Positions 47,435-59,432 are shown, numbered from the stretch's first letter. The stretch is DNA of 64,000 nt from Sanderia malayensis (GCA_013076295.1 RQOL01000660.1:7096896-7160895); one strand, 5' to 3'. Notes: generated from the sequence alone by a model not told the origin. Numbers and translations: made by a program.

Positions 47435-49821
47435 CTAAAGTTGACTTAAAGATAGCTCTTTTTCGGGTTGATCTATACTTGTATCTTTACCGTCATGGAG
47501 TGTGTCATAGGAAAACTCTTCAACAGAACAATACAACTCTAACATAGAAATATCCCACATTAATAGATCCTCTGCTTCAGAATCGTCTAAGATATTTACC
47601 CATTCATCTGATAAGCAATCCATTGATTGATCAAAATCAGGTAAACCTGCAAACGTGACATCTTCAACTATATCTTCAAACACAGTTTTTAATATAGATA
47701 ATATGCTGAAAGTATAAACTTTGCGCCATATTTCAACATGATCATAAACGTCTTGCAGGGAAAATATGTTTTGACTGCTGCTTAAAACTTGATTTATGTG
47801 GAAGGCATTGAACTCACTGTATGTATTGGGTAGATGAATCATTCTCCTATGATTCAGATTTCATCTGTACTCTTCAAGAAGCATTTGAAGTCGGTTTTTC
47901 TGTTCTGTGGACACCTCCCAAATTTTTTTTGTTTTTGTTACCTCAATTTTCTCAGGTTTCAGTCTCATGGTTGCCCAGTCAGTACATGCTGGGGAGCAGT
48001 CACATAACTTTGCACAGTTATTGCAGCAAACGCAACCTTCTATTGCTTCTGTTTTGTAATTCTCATAATTCTTCATGAGACAATTTCTCCGGCAATTTTT
48101 TTCTTTGATATATGGTACCATTTGGTAATCAGCTCCTCTGAGCAACATTGCATTATATAGGATAATGATTATATAGGATTATATAGGATGGTCAACCCTG
48201 CTAATGCTGGGTTGACCATCAGGTCCAATTCTTCCACTTTCTTGGACATATGATTCCAAAGACTTAGGGGCTCCAAAATGAATTGACTCATGCACATTGC
48301 TACAATTTATGCCCATACCAAAAGCAATAGTACATACAACAACTCTGAGGCACCTGGAGGGGTTAGATAGGTGTTTGACGATGTACTTTTTAATGCTGTC
48401 TGGTGTTCCACCATGAAACATATCAACAAGCCTCTGCTTTGGATTTGGCTTAGAATCTTTGTATAATGCATCCTTTAATTTCAAACAAAATGAATTGTAG
48501 ATTGTGGCACATTGTTTTCGGGTTTGGGTATATATATGTCTCCACGCACATTGTTCTTTCTTCACTTTTAATTCTTCCACGATTGAATGGAATATATCAA
48601 AATTGTGTTTTTTATTCTCGATATATTGAATACTATATTTTATGTTTTTCCTGTCGGGACTTTTTTCGGTGCCGAAGGTGTCAGATGGGTCGATTCAAAG
48701 CATTCCAAGGACTTTTAACTTGGTTTGCTTTGTTGCTGTGGCTGTAAATAACCCAATTCGTATCTCAGAGCTTAGCAGGCAATTGAATTCATGTAGTTCA
48801 CTATAAAACCTCCTAAAAGGTTTCTTGCCATTTTCATCTGATCCCCTATAAAGAGTGAATACTATTAGTGCTCAATCAAAGTTTCTGCCATTTTTTATAA
48901 GAACAATTTTATAAGAACACAAGCCTTGAACTTTGCCAAAACTTTACAACAAGCTAAGAGCAAGCTGAGGCTGGCCATTTTTAACTCAAGATAATATTAC
49001 AAAATAATCATGAGATTACGAAAATAAGCAAATTAGAAGAATACTGGTGTTTCAGGTCAGCAGAGTAAAAATTGGTGACAATGTCTATCGTGAATGACGG
49101 AAAACAACAGGCTTGCAAAGCATTAACTTTGTAAGAACATTTGAGGCTGAAAATGGTAGAACATCTAAGAACAGCCAGCTTCAAAAAAATTTACAGGATT
49201 CTTATAAAAAATAAAGAGTGTAGGCTATCATATTTCATTTCTTACCATTATGCAATTATGTGTGCTTCATCATATAGAACTCCAATACAGTGATCCCAAA
49301 TTCTTCCGAACTCAAGATTTTTCTCCACGAATTCTTGCCAAGCATACATTCTGGTGTAGCATAAACTAGTGAATATTCTCCCTCTCTCACATTGCGAAAA
49401 ATATCTTTTGTACCATCACTACCATCGTCATCATCATAATACATTTCGTCTTGTTGAACAGGGTCAGAGGAAGAGTTTTGGCCACACAAAGCAATGCAGG
49501 ATACTCCAACTTCCTTCATGCGCATACATTGATCTTCAATCAAGGATTTTAGTGGTGAGATCACAATTAAAGTTGAAAATCCTATGTTCTGCTCCTGAAC
49601 GATGTCAACCACCCATTGCAGTGACTGAAACATGATTGACTTTCCATAACCCGTAGGTGCATTGAAAAATATATTTTTACGGTCGTAAAACACCTTTATC
49701 AATTTAATTTGATCTTCGTAGAAAGAATCAATGTCGAAATGAAACTTTATGAAATCAAATGCCTTTTCAAACTGTGAATGCAAAATCTCATCATTTTCCG
49801 CATCAGCCATGTTTGTTCTCA
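47435..49821 (-). pseudogene. RecQ-like superfamily 2 DNA helicase, broken
   Basis: Starts near 49822 or, with better context, at the ATG near 49810 (MADAENDE). Motif I NAPTGYGKS, Ia VISPLKSLIEDQ, YATPE; then after a shift near 49285 motif II as YDEAH, followed by TAA and a donor. After an intron (about 49250-48850) come motif III FTATATKQTK, motif IV region QTRKQCATIY, V VVVCTIAFGMGINC and VI YVQESGRIGPDGQPS. A cysteine-rich zinc region (CRRNCLMKNY, CVCCNNC) and a helical acidic tail end at 47435. Stops also lie near 48698, 48180 and 47857. In motif VI the expected second Arg is Pro. It resembles RecQ-like genes repeated in cnidarian genomes rather than a housekeeping RecQ. Confidence 0.82.
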
Positions 49822-50844
49822 TCTAATATATATATTCTGCGTCAAAACGTGACAAGGGCTCGAAACTACGCTAAAACAATAGATTCGACCCAAAACAATA
49901 GGTCAAACGCCCCAAAACAATGGGCCGAAACGGCGAACCGTGTGATCACAAAAACTTTTTTATATGGGGTTGCTTAGGGGTGAGACTTGCATGGAAAGCC
50001 CTGTTTACTTTACTGAGTAGACAAAAGTAATGGATTTTGTTTTTTGATTTTCGCCCAAATTATTGAATTATTCCATTAATTATTCCACTAATTGTGGTAT
50101 CACGAAAAAACGACGGTTTATGCTGGCGAAACTTCCAAATTCGCGTCCCCAACTCCATTTTCGAACAGAGTATTCGCTCTTCACGTGACCTGTTTCGCCT
50201 TTTCCTGCAATTTGATTGGCTCTTTCGCAACTTCACGTGAACAGTGACGCGTTTTTCGTTATCATGCAAATTTGCCCTCGGCTGACAGCAGGTACTTTTG
50301 GAGAAGACGCATGTTTTTGTTTTGTACACAAAAAGTGAGGTGGGCGCCTTTCAAAGTGTTTTACCAGCTGAATTATCTTTGTAAAGAGCTCTTAATTGTT
50401 TGAAAAACCCCTGGAGAGTTGTAGGAAACAATGGAGAACACAGGTGATAGCTTTGTTTTGTTTTTTTAATGAAATAGTTGTAGATTTTGTAGTAGGCCAT
50501 GGTCAAAGTTTTGAACTTTTCCGGCCCTACTTGCACGATTTTCCCATTTAAATTTTTGACAAATGTTGTCTGATAATACAACTAAAATAATCTGTTGTTT
50601 TTTTCTGTTATTTTTTGTTTTTTTACGTTTTCCAGCAAAGTTGCTTTTCTCTCGGGCATGACCAATTTTTTACGCAACACACGTTGCTTTTGCATTTACG
50701 AAAATTAAATTTTAGCCTGCCACAATTCATTATTTTTTACCCAAACACTTTCGATAATTGTTCATCAACATATTACCTTCATGTTGGTGTTTTTTAAGTT
50801 CAACTGGATCACTATTTGCCACGCTACTTTTACTTGCTAAAGTG
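49822..50844 (+). mobile_element. Helitron-like 5' segment, copy a (no own 3' end)
   Basis: Starts TCTAATATATATATTCTGCG right after an A, as at 1689, and runs into the next TC start at 50845. Contains CACGTG (50182, 50234), ATTGG (50215) and ATGCAAAT (50263). It is inserted about 12 bp upstream of the probable RecQ-like start ATG. Confidence 0.75.
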
Positions 50845-53138
50845 TCTAATATATATATTCTGCGGAGGTCACGTGATGGTGGCGAAACTCTGCCTAAAAC
50901 AATAAATTCGACCCCAAACAATAGGTCGAACACCCAAAAACAATGGGACGAAACTGCGATTTGGTGATCAATAAGGCTTTTTTCAATACGGGCGCACAAG
51001 GTTGGCACTTGCATGGAAAGGCTCCGTTTCTGGAGTAGGCAAAAGTTATCTATTTTTGGAAGCCTATTTTAAAAGAATTATTGAGTTATTCTATTAATTA
51101 CTCCACTAATTCTGCTATCACGAAAAAATGATGGTTTACGCTGGCGAAACTTCCAAATTCGTGTCCCCGACTCCATTTTCGAAAAGAGTATTCGCTCTTC
51201 ACGTGACCCGTTTCGCCTTTTCCTGCAATTTGATTGGCTCTTTCGCAACCTTACGTGAACAGTGACACGTTTTTCGTTATCATGCAAATTTGCCCTCGGC
51301 AGGCAGCAGGTACTTTTGGAGAAGACGCGTGTTTTTGTTTTGTACACAAAAAGTGAGGTGGGCGCCTTTCAAAGTGTTTTACCAGCTGAATTATCTTTGT
51401 AAGGAGCTCTTAATTGTTTGAAAAACCCCTGGAGAGTTGCAGGAAACAATGGAGAACACAGGTGATAGCTTTGTTTTTTTTTTAATGAAATAGTTGTAGA
51501 TTTTGTTGTAGTAGGTGACAGCCATTGTTGCTTTGGCATGCTAACAACGTTTAGGCCATGGTCAAAGTTTTGAATTTTTGCGGCCCTATTTGCACGATTT
51601 TCCCGATTTAAATTTCTGACAAGTGCTGTCTGATAACACAACTAAAATAGTGTGTTGTTTTTTTTTGTTGTTGTTTTTTTACGATTTCAAACAAAGTTGC
51701 TTTTCACTCGGGAAGGAGCAGTTTTCACGCAACACGCATTGTTTTTTGCATTTGCGAAAATTCAATTTTAGCTTGCCACAATTGATTATTTTTTACCCAA
51801 ACACTTTCGCTAATTGTTCCCCAACATATTACCTTCAGGTTGGTTTTTTTTAGTTCAACTGGGTCACTATTTGCCACGGTAAATATTATTTTTACTTTCT
51901 AAAGTGTGTTCAGAGGTTTTGCTTTTTGCACGGCTCCGAAATTTCATTCAAACCACTTCCACTAAATGGTCTCTAAGAATTCAGTATTATTTAGTTAAGA
52001 GATGAGACTATTTGCAACGTGTTGGCTGTTTCCTTAGCTACAGTTTGATATATTTTTTATTACAGATTGAGTTTAAAATTTCCAGGATGGGTTAGGTTTT
52101 TGAAAGTAACTATTTTTTTTCAAACTTCACACTGAAATTATCATCAACTTTCAGAAACGGCTTTCAGGGAGCAGCGTGGGCGCGGGGCTGTCGCTTGCTA
52201 GGGGGGAATATTTGACCTCCCACCTTTACTTTCTTTAGAAATGTTACGTCGTAGTATGTATAGTAAGGTATGTATAGTAGGGTATTTATAGCAGGGTATG
52301 CATAGTAGGGTATGTATAGTAGGGTATGTATGGTGGGGTATGTATAATAGGGTATGTATAGTAGGGTATGTATTGTAGGGTATGTATTGTAGGGTATGTA
52401 TTGTAGGGTATGTATTGTAGGGTATGTATTGTGGGGTATGTATTGTAGGGTATGTGTTGTATTGTATGTATTGTAGGGTATGTATTGTAGGATATGTATT
52501 GTAGGGTATGTATTGTAGGGTATGTATTGTAGGGTATGTATTGTAGGGTATGTATTGTAGGGTATGTATTGTAGGGTATGTATTGCGGGGTATGTATTGT
52601 AGGGTATGTATTGTAGGGTATGTATTGTAGGGTATGTATTGTAGGATATGTATTGTAGGGTATGCATTGTAGGGTAGGTATTGTAGGATATGTATTGTAT
52701 GGTATGTATTGTAGGATATGTATGTAGAGTATGTATTGTAGGGTATGTATTGTAGGGTATATATGTAGTATGTATGTATGTATGTATGTATGTATGTTTG
52801 TATGTATGTATGTATGTATGTATGTATGTATGTATGGGCATGAGCGGCAGCGAATGCAGCGCGCGAAGCGCGCCAACCAGACTAAGCATTGTTTACTTGA
52901 TGGGCTCCAGGGAGGGAGCGAAGCGACCAAACCCGGCTCATGTTTGTATGTATGCATGTATGTATGTATGTATGTATGTATGTATGTTTGTATGTATGTA
53001 TGTATGTATGTATGTATGTATGTATGTATGTATGGGCATGAGCGGGAGCGAATGCAGCGCACAAAGCGCGCCAACCAGATTAAGCTTTTTTTACTTGACG
53101 GGCTGGGGCGAATGAACGAAGCGAGTGATGACCCCTAG
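50845..53138 (+). mobile_element. Helitron-like element, copy b, 5' TC to 3' CTAG
   Basis: Tandem with copy a (offset about 1018-1022 bp, high identity), then a unique block (51906-52250), a 14-bp minisatellite, TATG arrays and the shared right end. CTAG at 53135-53138 is followed by T. An extra partial right-end unit (52837-52940) lies inside, with a TATG array on both sides. Confidence 0.75.
52255..52770 (+). repeat. 14-bp minisatellite (TATGTATTGTAGGG)n
   Basis: About 35 copies with single-base variants. The repetitive 240-260 aa frames over it are artefacts. It resembles a TTAGGG-type telomere only superficially. Confidence 0.92.
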
Positions 53139-53139
53139 T

Positions 53140-54383
53140 GTTCTAAGGTTTTGCTTTTTGCACGGCTCCGAAAATTCATTAAAACTACTTCCACTAAATT
53201 GTCTCTTAGAATTCAGTATTACTTATTTAAGAGATGCGATTATTTGCAACGTGTTTGCTGTTTCCTTAGCCACAGTTTGATATAATTTTTTTACAGATTG
53301 AATTTAAATTTTCCAGGATGAATTAAGTTTGTGAACGAAGTAACTATTATTTTTTTCAATTTTCACACTGAAATTATCAACTTTCAGAAACGGCTTTCAG
53401 GGGTCAGCGTGGGCGCGGGGTGGTCGCTTGCTAGGGGGGAGATTCGATCTCCCACCCTTACTTTCTTTAGAAATGTTATGTCGTAGTATGTATAGTAGGG
53501 TATGTATAGTAGGGTATGTATTGTAGGGTATGTATTGTAGGGTATGTATGTAGGGTATGTATTGTAAGGTATATATGGTAGGGTTTGTATTGTAGGGTAT
53601 AGTATTGTAGGGTATAGTATGTAGGTATAGTATGTAACTGTAGTAGATATAGTATGTGGGTATGGTATATAGTAGAGTATGTAGGTATAGTATGATTTTA
53701 TAGTAGGTATAGTATGTTGGTATAGTATGTTGGTATAGTATGTAGGTATAGTGTGATTTTATAGTAGGTATAGTATATTGGTATAGTATGTTGGTATAGT
53801 ATGTAGGTATAGTATGTAGGTATAGTAGGTATAGTATGTTGGTATAGTATGCAGGTATAGTATGTTTTTAAAGTAGGTATTGTATGTAGGTATAGTATAT
53901 TTTTATAGCAGGTATAGTATGTTGGTATAGTATGTATGTATGTATGTATGTATGTATGTATGTATGTATGTATGTATGTAGGGGCATGAGCGGTAGCGAA
54001 TGCAGCATGCGAAGCCCACCAACCAGATTAGGCTTTGTTTACTCAACGGGCTCGGGGAGGGAGGGAAGCGACCAAGCCTGGCTCATGTATGTATGTATGT
54101 ATGTATGTATGTAGGTATGTATGTATGTATGTATGTATGTATGTAGGTATGTATGTATGTATGTATGTATGTATGTAGGTATGTATGTATGTAGGTATGT
54201 AGGTATGTAGGTATGTAGGTATGTAGGTATGTAGGTATGTATGTATGTAGGTATGTATGTATGTAGGTATGTATGTATGGGCATGAGCAGGAGCGAATGC
54301 AACGCAGGAAGCGCGCCAACCAGATTAAGCTTTTTTTACTTGACGGGCCGGGGCGAACGAGCGAAGCGAGTGATGACCCCTAG
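53140..54383 (+). mobile_element. Helitron-like partial copy c ending CTAG
   Basis: From 53141 it repeats copy b from 51906 (GGTTTTGCTTTTTGCACGGC, AAACGGCTTTCAGGG, CTTGCTAGGGGGGA). It continues into TAGTATG satellites (53483-53925), TATG arrays and a right end whose CTAG (54380-54383) is followed by T. It lacks the TC start, so it looks like a tandem extension of copy b. Confidence 0.72.
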
Positions 54384-55020
54384 TTATTCTTATATTCTGT
54401 ACCTCGTCTGCATGCGCATAAATCCCAATAACAATTTTTATGCCGCACAAATTATCTCACTTTTCGTGAAATCGGTTGAGCAGGAATTTCGAGAACGATG
54501 CACAGTCCACACACGATAAGTAGTGGGTAGACTGGGACACAGGCTAGTTTAATCTTTACTGTTGATGTTGATCGTTGGAAGCAAATAAATACCGTGTGTC
54601 GTAGGGTGTTTCTATGAGAATTCCACCTCAGAGCTGGGGACGGTAGTGAGAAGTTCGGTAGGCGATGTCTCGCTTGCGATGGTGCTGATAACGCTAAGGT
54701 TTCACACAATAAAAACAACGAACTTTTTGCGGTGCGGTACGGCTGACCCGAAGGCCGCCACTATGCCACTGGTCTTCAGACTTTCTAACTTAAACTGCTC
54801 TGAATCTTACTTCTCTACTCTATTTAAGTTCACAATAATAATCAAAACAAACGTGGTGACATGGTGCTCCATTCTTGTGCACCTGGGACCCTAGTGTGGA
54901 TTGGCACGTGCCTTCACACTTAGAACCTTTGAAGACGCTGCTGTCACATATAGATACTAAATCACAGTTAACAGAGTACCTCGGTAAAGCTCTCCTGTGA
55001 GAATTCTGTCTCAGCAACAA
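54384..55020. other. No gene recognised (54384-55020)
   Basis: Sequence to the right of the Helitron array; if the array is removed it is the 5' flank of the RecQ-like gene. Short frames only. Confidence 0.4.
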
Positions 55021-55935
55021 AAAATTTGTTGTTGTATATGGAACTGCATGCTATTCAAACAGCGACGATTTATTTGCGCCGGAGATCTCTAGACACAATC
55101 ATGAAGAAGCGGACACATTGATTCCTTTGCACGTTTTGGATGCAGAAAGTCAGACTGATGTGGTTCGCGACATTACTGTTTGTTCTCCGGACACAGACGT
55201 CTTTATTTTGCTTCTAGATTTATTTGCAAGAAACAGGATCGCTGGAGAGCTGACATCAAAATGGGTAGAGGTATGCTCGAAAGGAAAATAAGCATTAATG
55301 AGCGCTGTAATTCTATCGGCACAAGCAAAAGAATGGGTCTACTTGGACTCCACATATTTTCAGGTGCGGATTGGGAAAGAAAATTCTTTGGTATTTCAAA
55401 GAAAAGATGGATCACGCTGTACCTTGCTTTGGAACCAAACAGTGGAATAATCACAGTTTTTCAGCAACTCGGAAATCATAACTTTGTATGCTCTGTTTAC
55501 TCTGCTGGCACACGACAAACATCCCCAGCAGGATTGAGATGGGAGCTGTTCAGTAAAAGAAATTTTGAGGGTGAAAAAACCCACTGACAAAGGCAACATT
55601 GTCTCCCCACTTACAAAGAGCGAATCATATTGCCAAAGTGAGCAAAGGCTACAGAAATGCAAGGAACATTTTTCCTTTGCCTTCACAGAATGGCTGGAAA
55701 GACCGAAGAGGGCTGCTTTGCACCTGTTCAGTGTACTGAGCTTCCAGCGCCGCAAGCTGTGATAACCCTTCTAAAGTGTGCTGGCAAAAGTTCATGTTTG
55801 AGAGCCAAAAGGTGCTCTTGCAATAAAAATGGAATGCTATGTACCCCGCTATGTAAATGCGTCAATTGTGAAAATACAAAAGAATACGACCTTTCCGAAA
55901 TGACTGATGATGTAATCGACGAAGAAGAACTTTAA
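55021..55935 (+). pseudogene. Uncharacterised repeated family with HEEADT and PDTDV motifs and Cys-rich tail
   Basis: Frame one (about 55024-55270) reads HEEADTLIPLHVLD and VCSPDTDVFILLLDL. After a shift, frame two (55260-55587) has GLLGLHIFSGAD, GISKKRW and SAGTRQTSPAGLRWELFSKR. A third frame (to 55935) ends APQAVITLLKCAGKSSC..CSCNKNGMLCTPLC with NCENTKEYDL. The family is common in cnidarian and arthropod genomes and unnamed. The spaced acidic residues recall PIN/FEN-type nucleases, but that is inference. Two frameshifts and internal TAA make this copy inactive. Confidence 0.55.
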
Positions 55936-56600
55936 TTAAGATAACCTTCGTGAAAATTTTGTTGTGATTGTTGTTGTTATTACGTTTTTTGAGTTTGTAC
56001 AACTTTTTATCCGTCGAAAGTTGATCGAAAAATTGCATTATATATGGACGTTTTTTTATAATTCTTTCCAATCTGACCAGTGGGGAGCAGATAATTTTTG
56101 GTGGCTGGGACATTACCGTAGCCCCCAAGGCCCCCTGATACTATACTAAGTAAAGTATTACACACATGCACCTTCTACAATGTCAATTGTCATCAAGAAC
56201 TCCTCAGTGCAGGTATTTATTGTAAAAATATTTTTGCTCTTCCGCAGAGGCTTGCATTTCCAATGCTAGTTTTCCATACCCTCCAAAACACACAATGTTG
56301 TCATGAATAGCAAACAAACATAGTTACAATATGTTTCACGTGGTCTACTGGATTTTTTTGACCAAAATTTGTTGACCAAAATGTTTTGACAATTTTGTTC
56401 ACCAAAATTTTTTACAAATGCTGACCTGTAGCATCACCATCACAAGCTTGGCAATAATACCAAAAATGGTTGACAATTGGTCTTTAGGTCTGAAAATGGT
56501 TTTAGATCTTCAGGTCTGAAAATTGACTCATCAATATGTACGTACAAAACTGAGCAGAGTGACTGGGAGAATCACTCAGATTCAAAACCCCTCGAATGGG
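55936..56600. other. No gene recognised (55936-56600)
   Basis: AT-rich. A repeated TTTTGACCAAAATTTGTTGACC-like motif occurs near 56350-56410. Confidence 0.4.
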
Positions 56601-56639
56601 AATGAGTCTTTTCAGAAACAATATATTAATAGACAAAAG

Positions 56640-57835
56640 ACAATTATGGCAGAAAATTTATCTATAAACTCTGTCAAAATTTTTCAATGGATTGGGTTGG
56701 AATGTGCTTTATGGCCCAACCTATATCCATTTGAAGATATGTGTCAATCTTGGCAGGACGGCAAAACAAGATTAAGCCAGCAGCAAATTATCTTTTATGA
56801 CTAAAGGTTGTAGCTCTATTATTCACTACAGCATGAATTTCCTGCTACAGCGATTTGTTTTTGACTGGTGGCTGTTCAAAGCAATAACTGGCGCAATTAA
56901 TCAAGCTAAATTCTTTGCTTGCACACCATACGTGGCTTTGAGCACCAAAAGTTTCTCACCTGGCTTCTGGCAACGTAAGCACAAATATCTATTTGACATT
57001 GTCAGACAAAAAGCCTACCCTTCTCTTGTTATAACCATCTCTCCATCAGAATGGACATTTACGTCACCATCTTGGCTTGACAACTTCCGCTCCACTTACA
57101 ATGCTCGGCCATCGGAAACACCTTTTTTTGAAACCTCACATTTCATCCATGTTCTTGAGCAAATCATTCGCAGCTATTTGTGTGGAACCAATATTGAAAA
57201 TTGGAACACATATTTATTCAATTTTAATAGGATGAAGAATCAGACCAGCATTAACATGTTCTTATAACCGTTTCAAATTCCCAGATAAGGGAACTGTTCA
57301 TGTTCATTTGCTGGTCTGGTTAACTAATTTCCAAGATATTAATTTCAAGTCTGTACCGGCAAATATTCCTGCAACTTTTGACCCTTTATATGAACATGTC
57401 ATAAAACATCAAAAATCTAACAAGGCATGTAATTCCTTAGCACCCCAGGAAAGAGAGACCTTTGTTGAACGTTGTGATGCATCTCAAATTCTACACACTA
57501 GATATCCTGCTGATGCATTTGCAGTCCACGTCGGAACTTACCGTGACACCCTTTTCCCATCTCTTCGTTGCACAATGGATGCTCAAACCTGTGATAGTAG
57601 GGGTATGATTTTTAAGTATGTGACATCTTATATTTCCAAATGGAAGGATACCTTCTATAAAGATAGCTTGTTTGCAACAGACATCATTGCCTGGCAGGCT
57701 GCTCTCAGGTATTTAGTAGATTTAAATCTATGTGAACAAAAAATGTGCGTTCTTCTTTCTACCACCAGTGTGGTGGCCCATGCGTGCCATCATGCTTTTT
57801 CTACTTTCTTTCTGTTATTGAGGAAGGGTATTTAA
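56640..57835 (+). pseudogene. HUH-type Rep (rolling-circle) protein, frameshifted
   Basis: The frame about 56640-56800 (WIGLECALWPNLYPFE) shifts to 56797-57267 (DWWLFKAITGAIN, LVITISPSEWTF, EQIIRSYLCG) and again to 57270-57835. The last part contains KGTVHVHLLVW, an HUH metal-binding motif, then PADAFAVHVG and FKYVTSYISKWKD, a two-tyrosine motif spaced as in Helitron/Helentron Rep. No helicase domain follows. Rep proteins nick and rejoin single strands at transposon ends. It could belong to a Helentron or Replitron-like element; the ends were not found. An alpha-kinase gene lies 330 bp downstream on the same strand. Confidence 0.6.
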
Positions 57836-58166
57836 CTGTTCAAAGGCTATCTGCGACTGATGAGGGCAAAGCACAAAAATATTCGCGTATTGGACCACTG
57901 ACAATTGTTGCCATAGCCAAAGATGATGCAGAGCGCTCTTTGACCAGCATAAAAGGGTCATGTTTAACACACTTTGACTAATACAGCCAAGTATATGACT
58001 GTGATCTGCTTGCAGGTGAATGGGGCCCGTCGTTTTCCTCAACCAGCCAAATAAAAAATTGGAAACTAATCCACATTCGGCTTGCGGAAAAAGATAGGCT
58101 CTTGCAAAAACAAAACCCGAAAAAAGAGCAGCGACATTATCAAACTCCACTATCAGGCCTACCCCA

Positions 58167-59002
58167 TTGTCATTAAATCAAACAGGCAGGAAGGGCAGCT
58201 CTGTGGAAACCTCTACAATATCACAATCCTCCACTGCAGTAAGGTTTGCTAAGCCAGTGCCACTTAGCCAAATGATTAAGATGGGGAAGCTGATCAAGCC
58301 GGACAAAACAGTATCAAAAGTAATTGCTGAAATATTTGGTGTTGAAGCAAGCGGTTGGTGTCCCCATTTGAAGCAACAATGACAATAACTGTTTATAAAT
58401 TTTCTGTTGGGGGCAGCAGGAAGGCCTACAATGCAACTGGGTTGAAAGGCATTATTGGTGAATATGTCGTAAAAAGGTATAGAGAAGATAGAATGAAAGA
58501 CATTGAAGAGCTTTTTAAATCTTGTGAAAATCATGCCAGAAAAACTGTACAAATGCATGACTTCGCAAGACATCTAGCTATTTAAATGGAGAGCGATATT
58601 CCAAAGGAATATGGCCGAAATTTCATGTATACAAAGCCATATTTTGGAAAGATTGGTAATGATGCTGTCATGATTGAGAAAGTCATAAATGGATCTTTTG
58701 TCAAATACATTAATAACACTGGTGATATAGCACAGAAGGAGGAAGATAGTGAGTTGATTTCAAAGATAGAAGCATTCTCCTATTACACATACTTCAAATC
58801 GAAAGGTCAGTTAATGGTTTTGGAATTGCAAGGAGTTGGGTACCAACTGTGTGAGCTAGAAATTGCAAGTTCAACTTTGTTTGATAAAAACAAGGCTCTT
58901 TTCTTTTGTGCAGGGAACCTTTCTGGGACAGCCATAGCAACATTCTTCTCCCAGCATAAGTGTAATCATTTTTGTCGTCTATTAAACTTGGATCTTATGT
59001 AA
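58167..59002 (+). pseudogene. Alpha-kinase (MHCK/EF2K-type) domain, nonsense and frameshift
   Basis: The frame 58355-58585 reads FSVGGSRKAYNATG, YVVKRYRED and ARKTVQMHDFARHLAI, then a TAA. The same frame continues at 58586 with GRNFMYTKPYFGKIG, EKVINGSFVKYINNTG, LMVLELQGVGYQL and GNLSGTAIATFF followed by the zinc-site pattern HKCNHFC, ending 59002. This is the alpha-kinase core (Lys of VVKRY, GVGY, C-terminal H-C-C zinc module). A preceding frame (58167-58382) may be its N-terminal linker. As it stands it is dead by the stop at 58583-58585. Confidence 0.8.
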
Positions 59003-59432
59003 ATTTTATAGATTTGAACTGTATGCAGGCTTTTTTATGATGCGAATGGTGCCATTTGTTTAGCCTTTTGTGAGTAAACATGTTTTGTATTCAAGAAAGA
59101 AAACTAAAATGGAAACCAAATGAAAAGAAATAGCAACATTTTACTGGTTCTTAATTTTTTCCATGTTAATTGACAAAAGACCTGAATTTGTTTTGTTCAT
59201 GTACCTGAGATTACACTTGAATATACAATTCCAATAAAGATGGCCAGACTGAAATGTCTGCCTTTTGCAAGAATTTTTTTCAGATGTATTCTGTGAGAAC
59301 ACAAAACCCAGGATTTCAAAGCAATATGATCAATGCACAAATTCTCCCTGCAGAAATCAAACTTTGCAGTCTGGCACCTGTTGGTATTTTGAAATGTGTT
59401 ATGGTCACTTTAATTTTTACTTCAAGTTGTTT

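Noticed and set aside
48179..48580. Intact small helicase gene
   Set aside because: It is the middle segment of the larger RecQ-like gene; motifs I-III lie upstream and the zinc region downstream, with stops between.
52255..52770. Telomere-like TAGGG repeats
   Set aside because: The unit is 14 bp (TATGTATTGTAGGG) inside a Helitron-like element, not TTAGGG, and is flanked by element sequence.
52164..54319. Long frames made of repeated HTYI/YVCM or IPYNT peptides
   Set aside because: They are translations of TATG and 14-bp satellites, open in several frames on both strands; no coding evidence.
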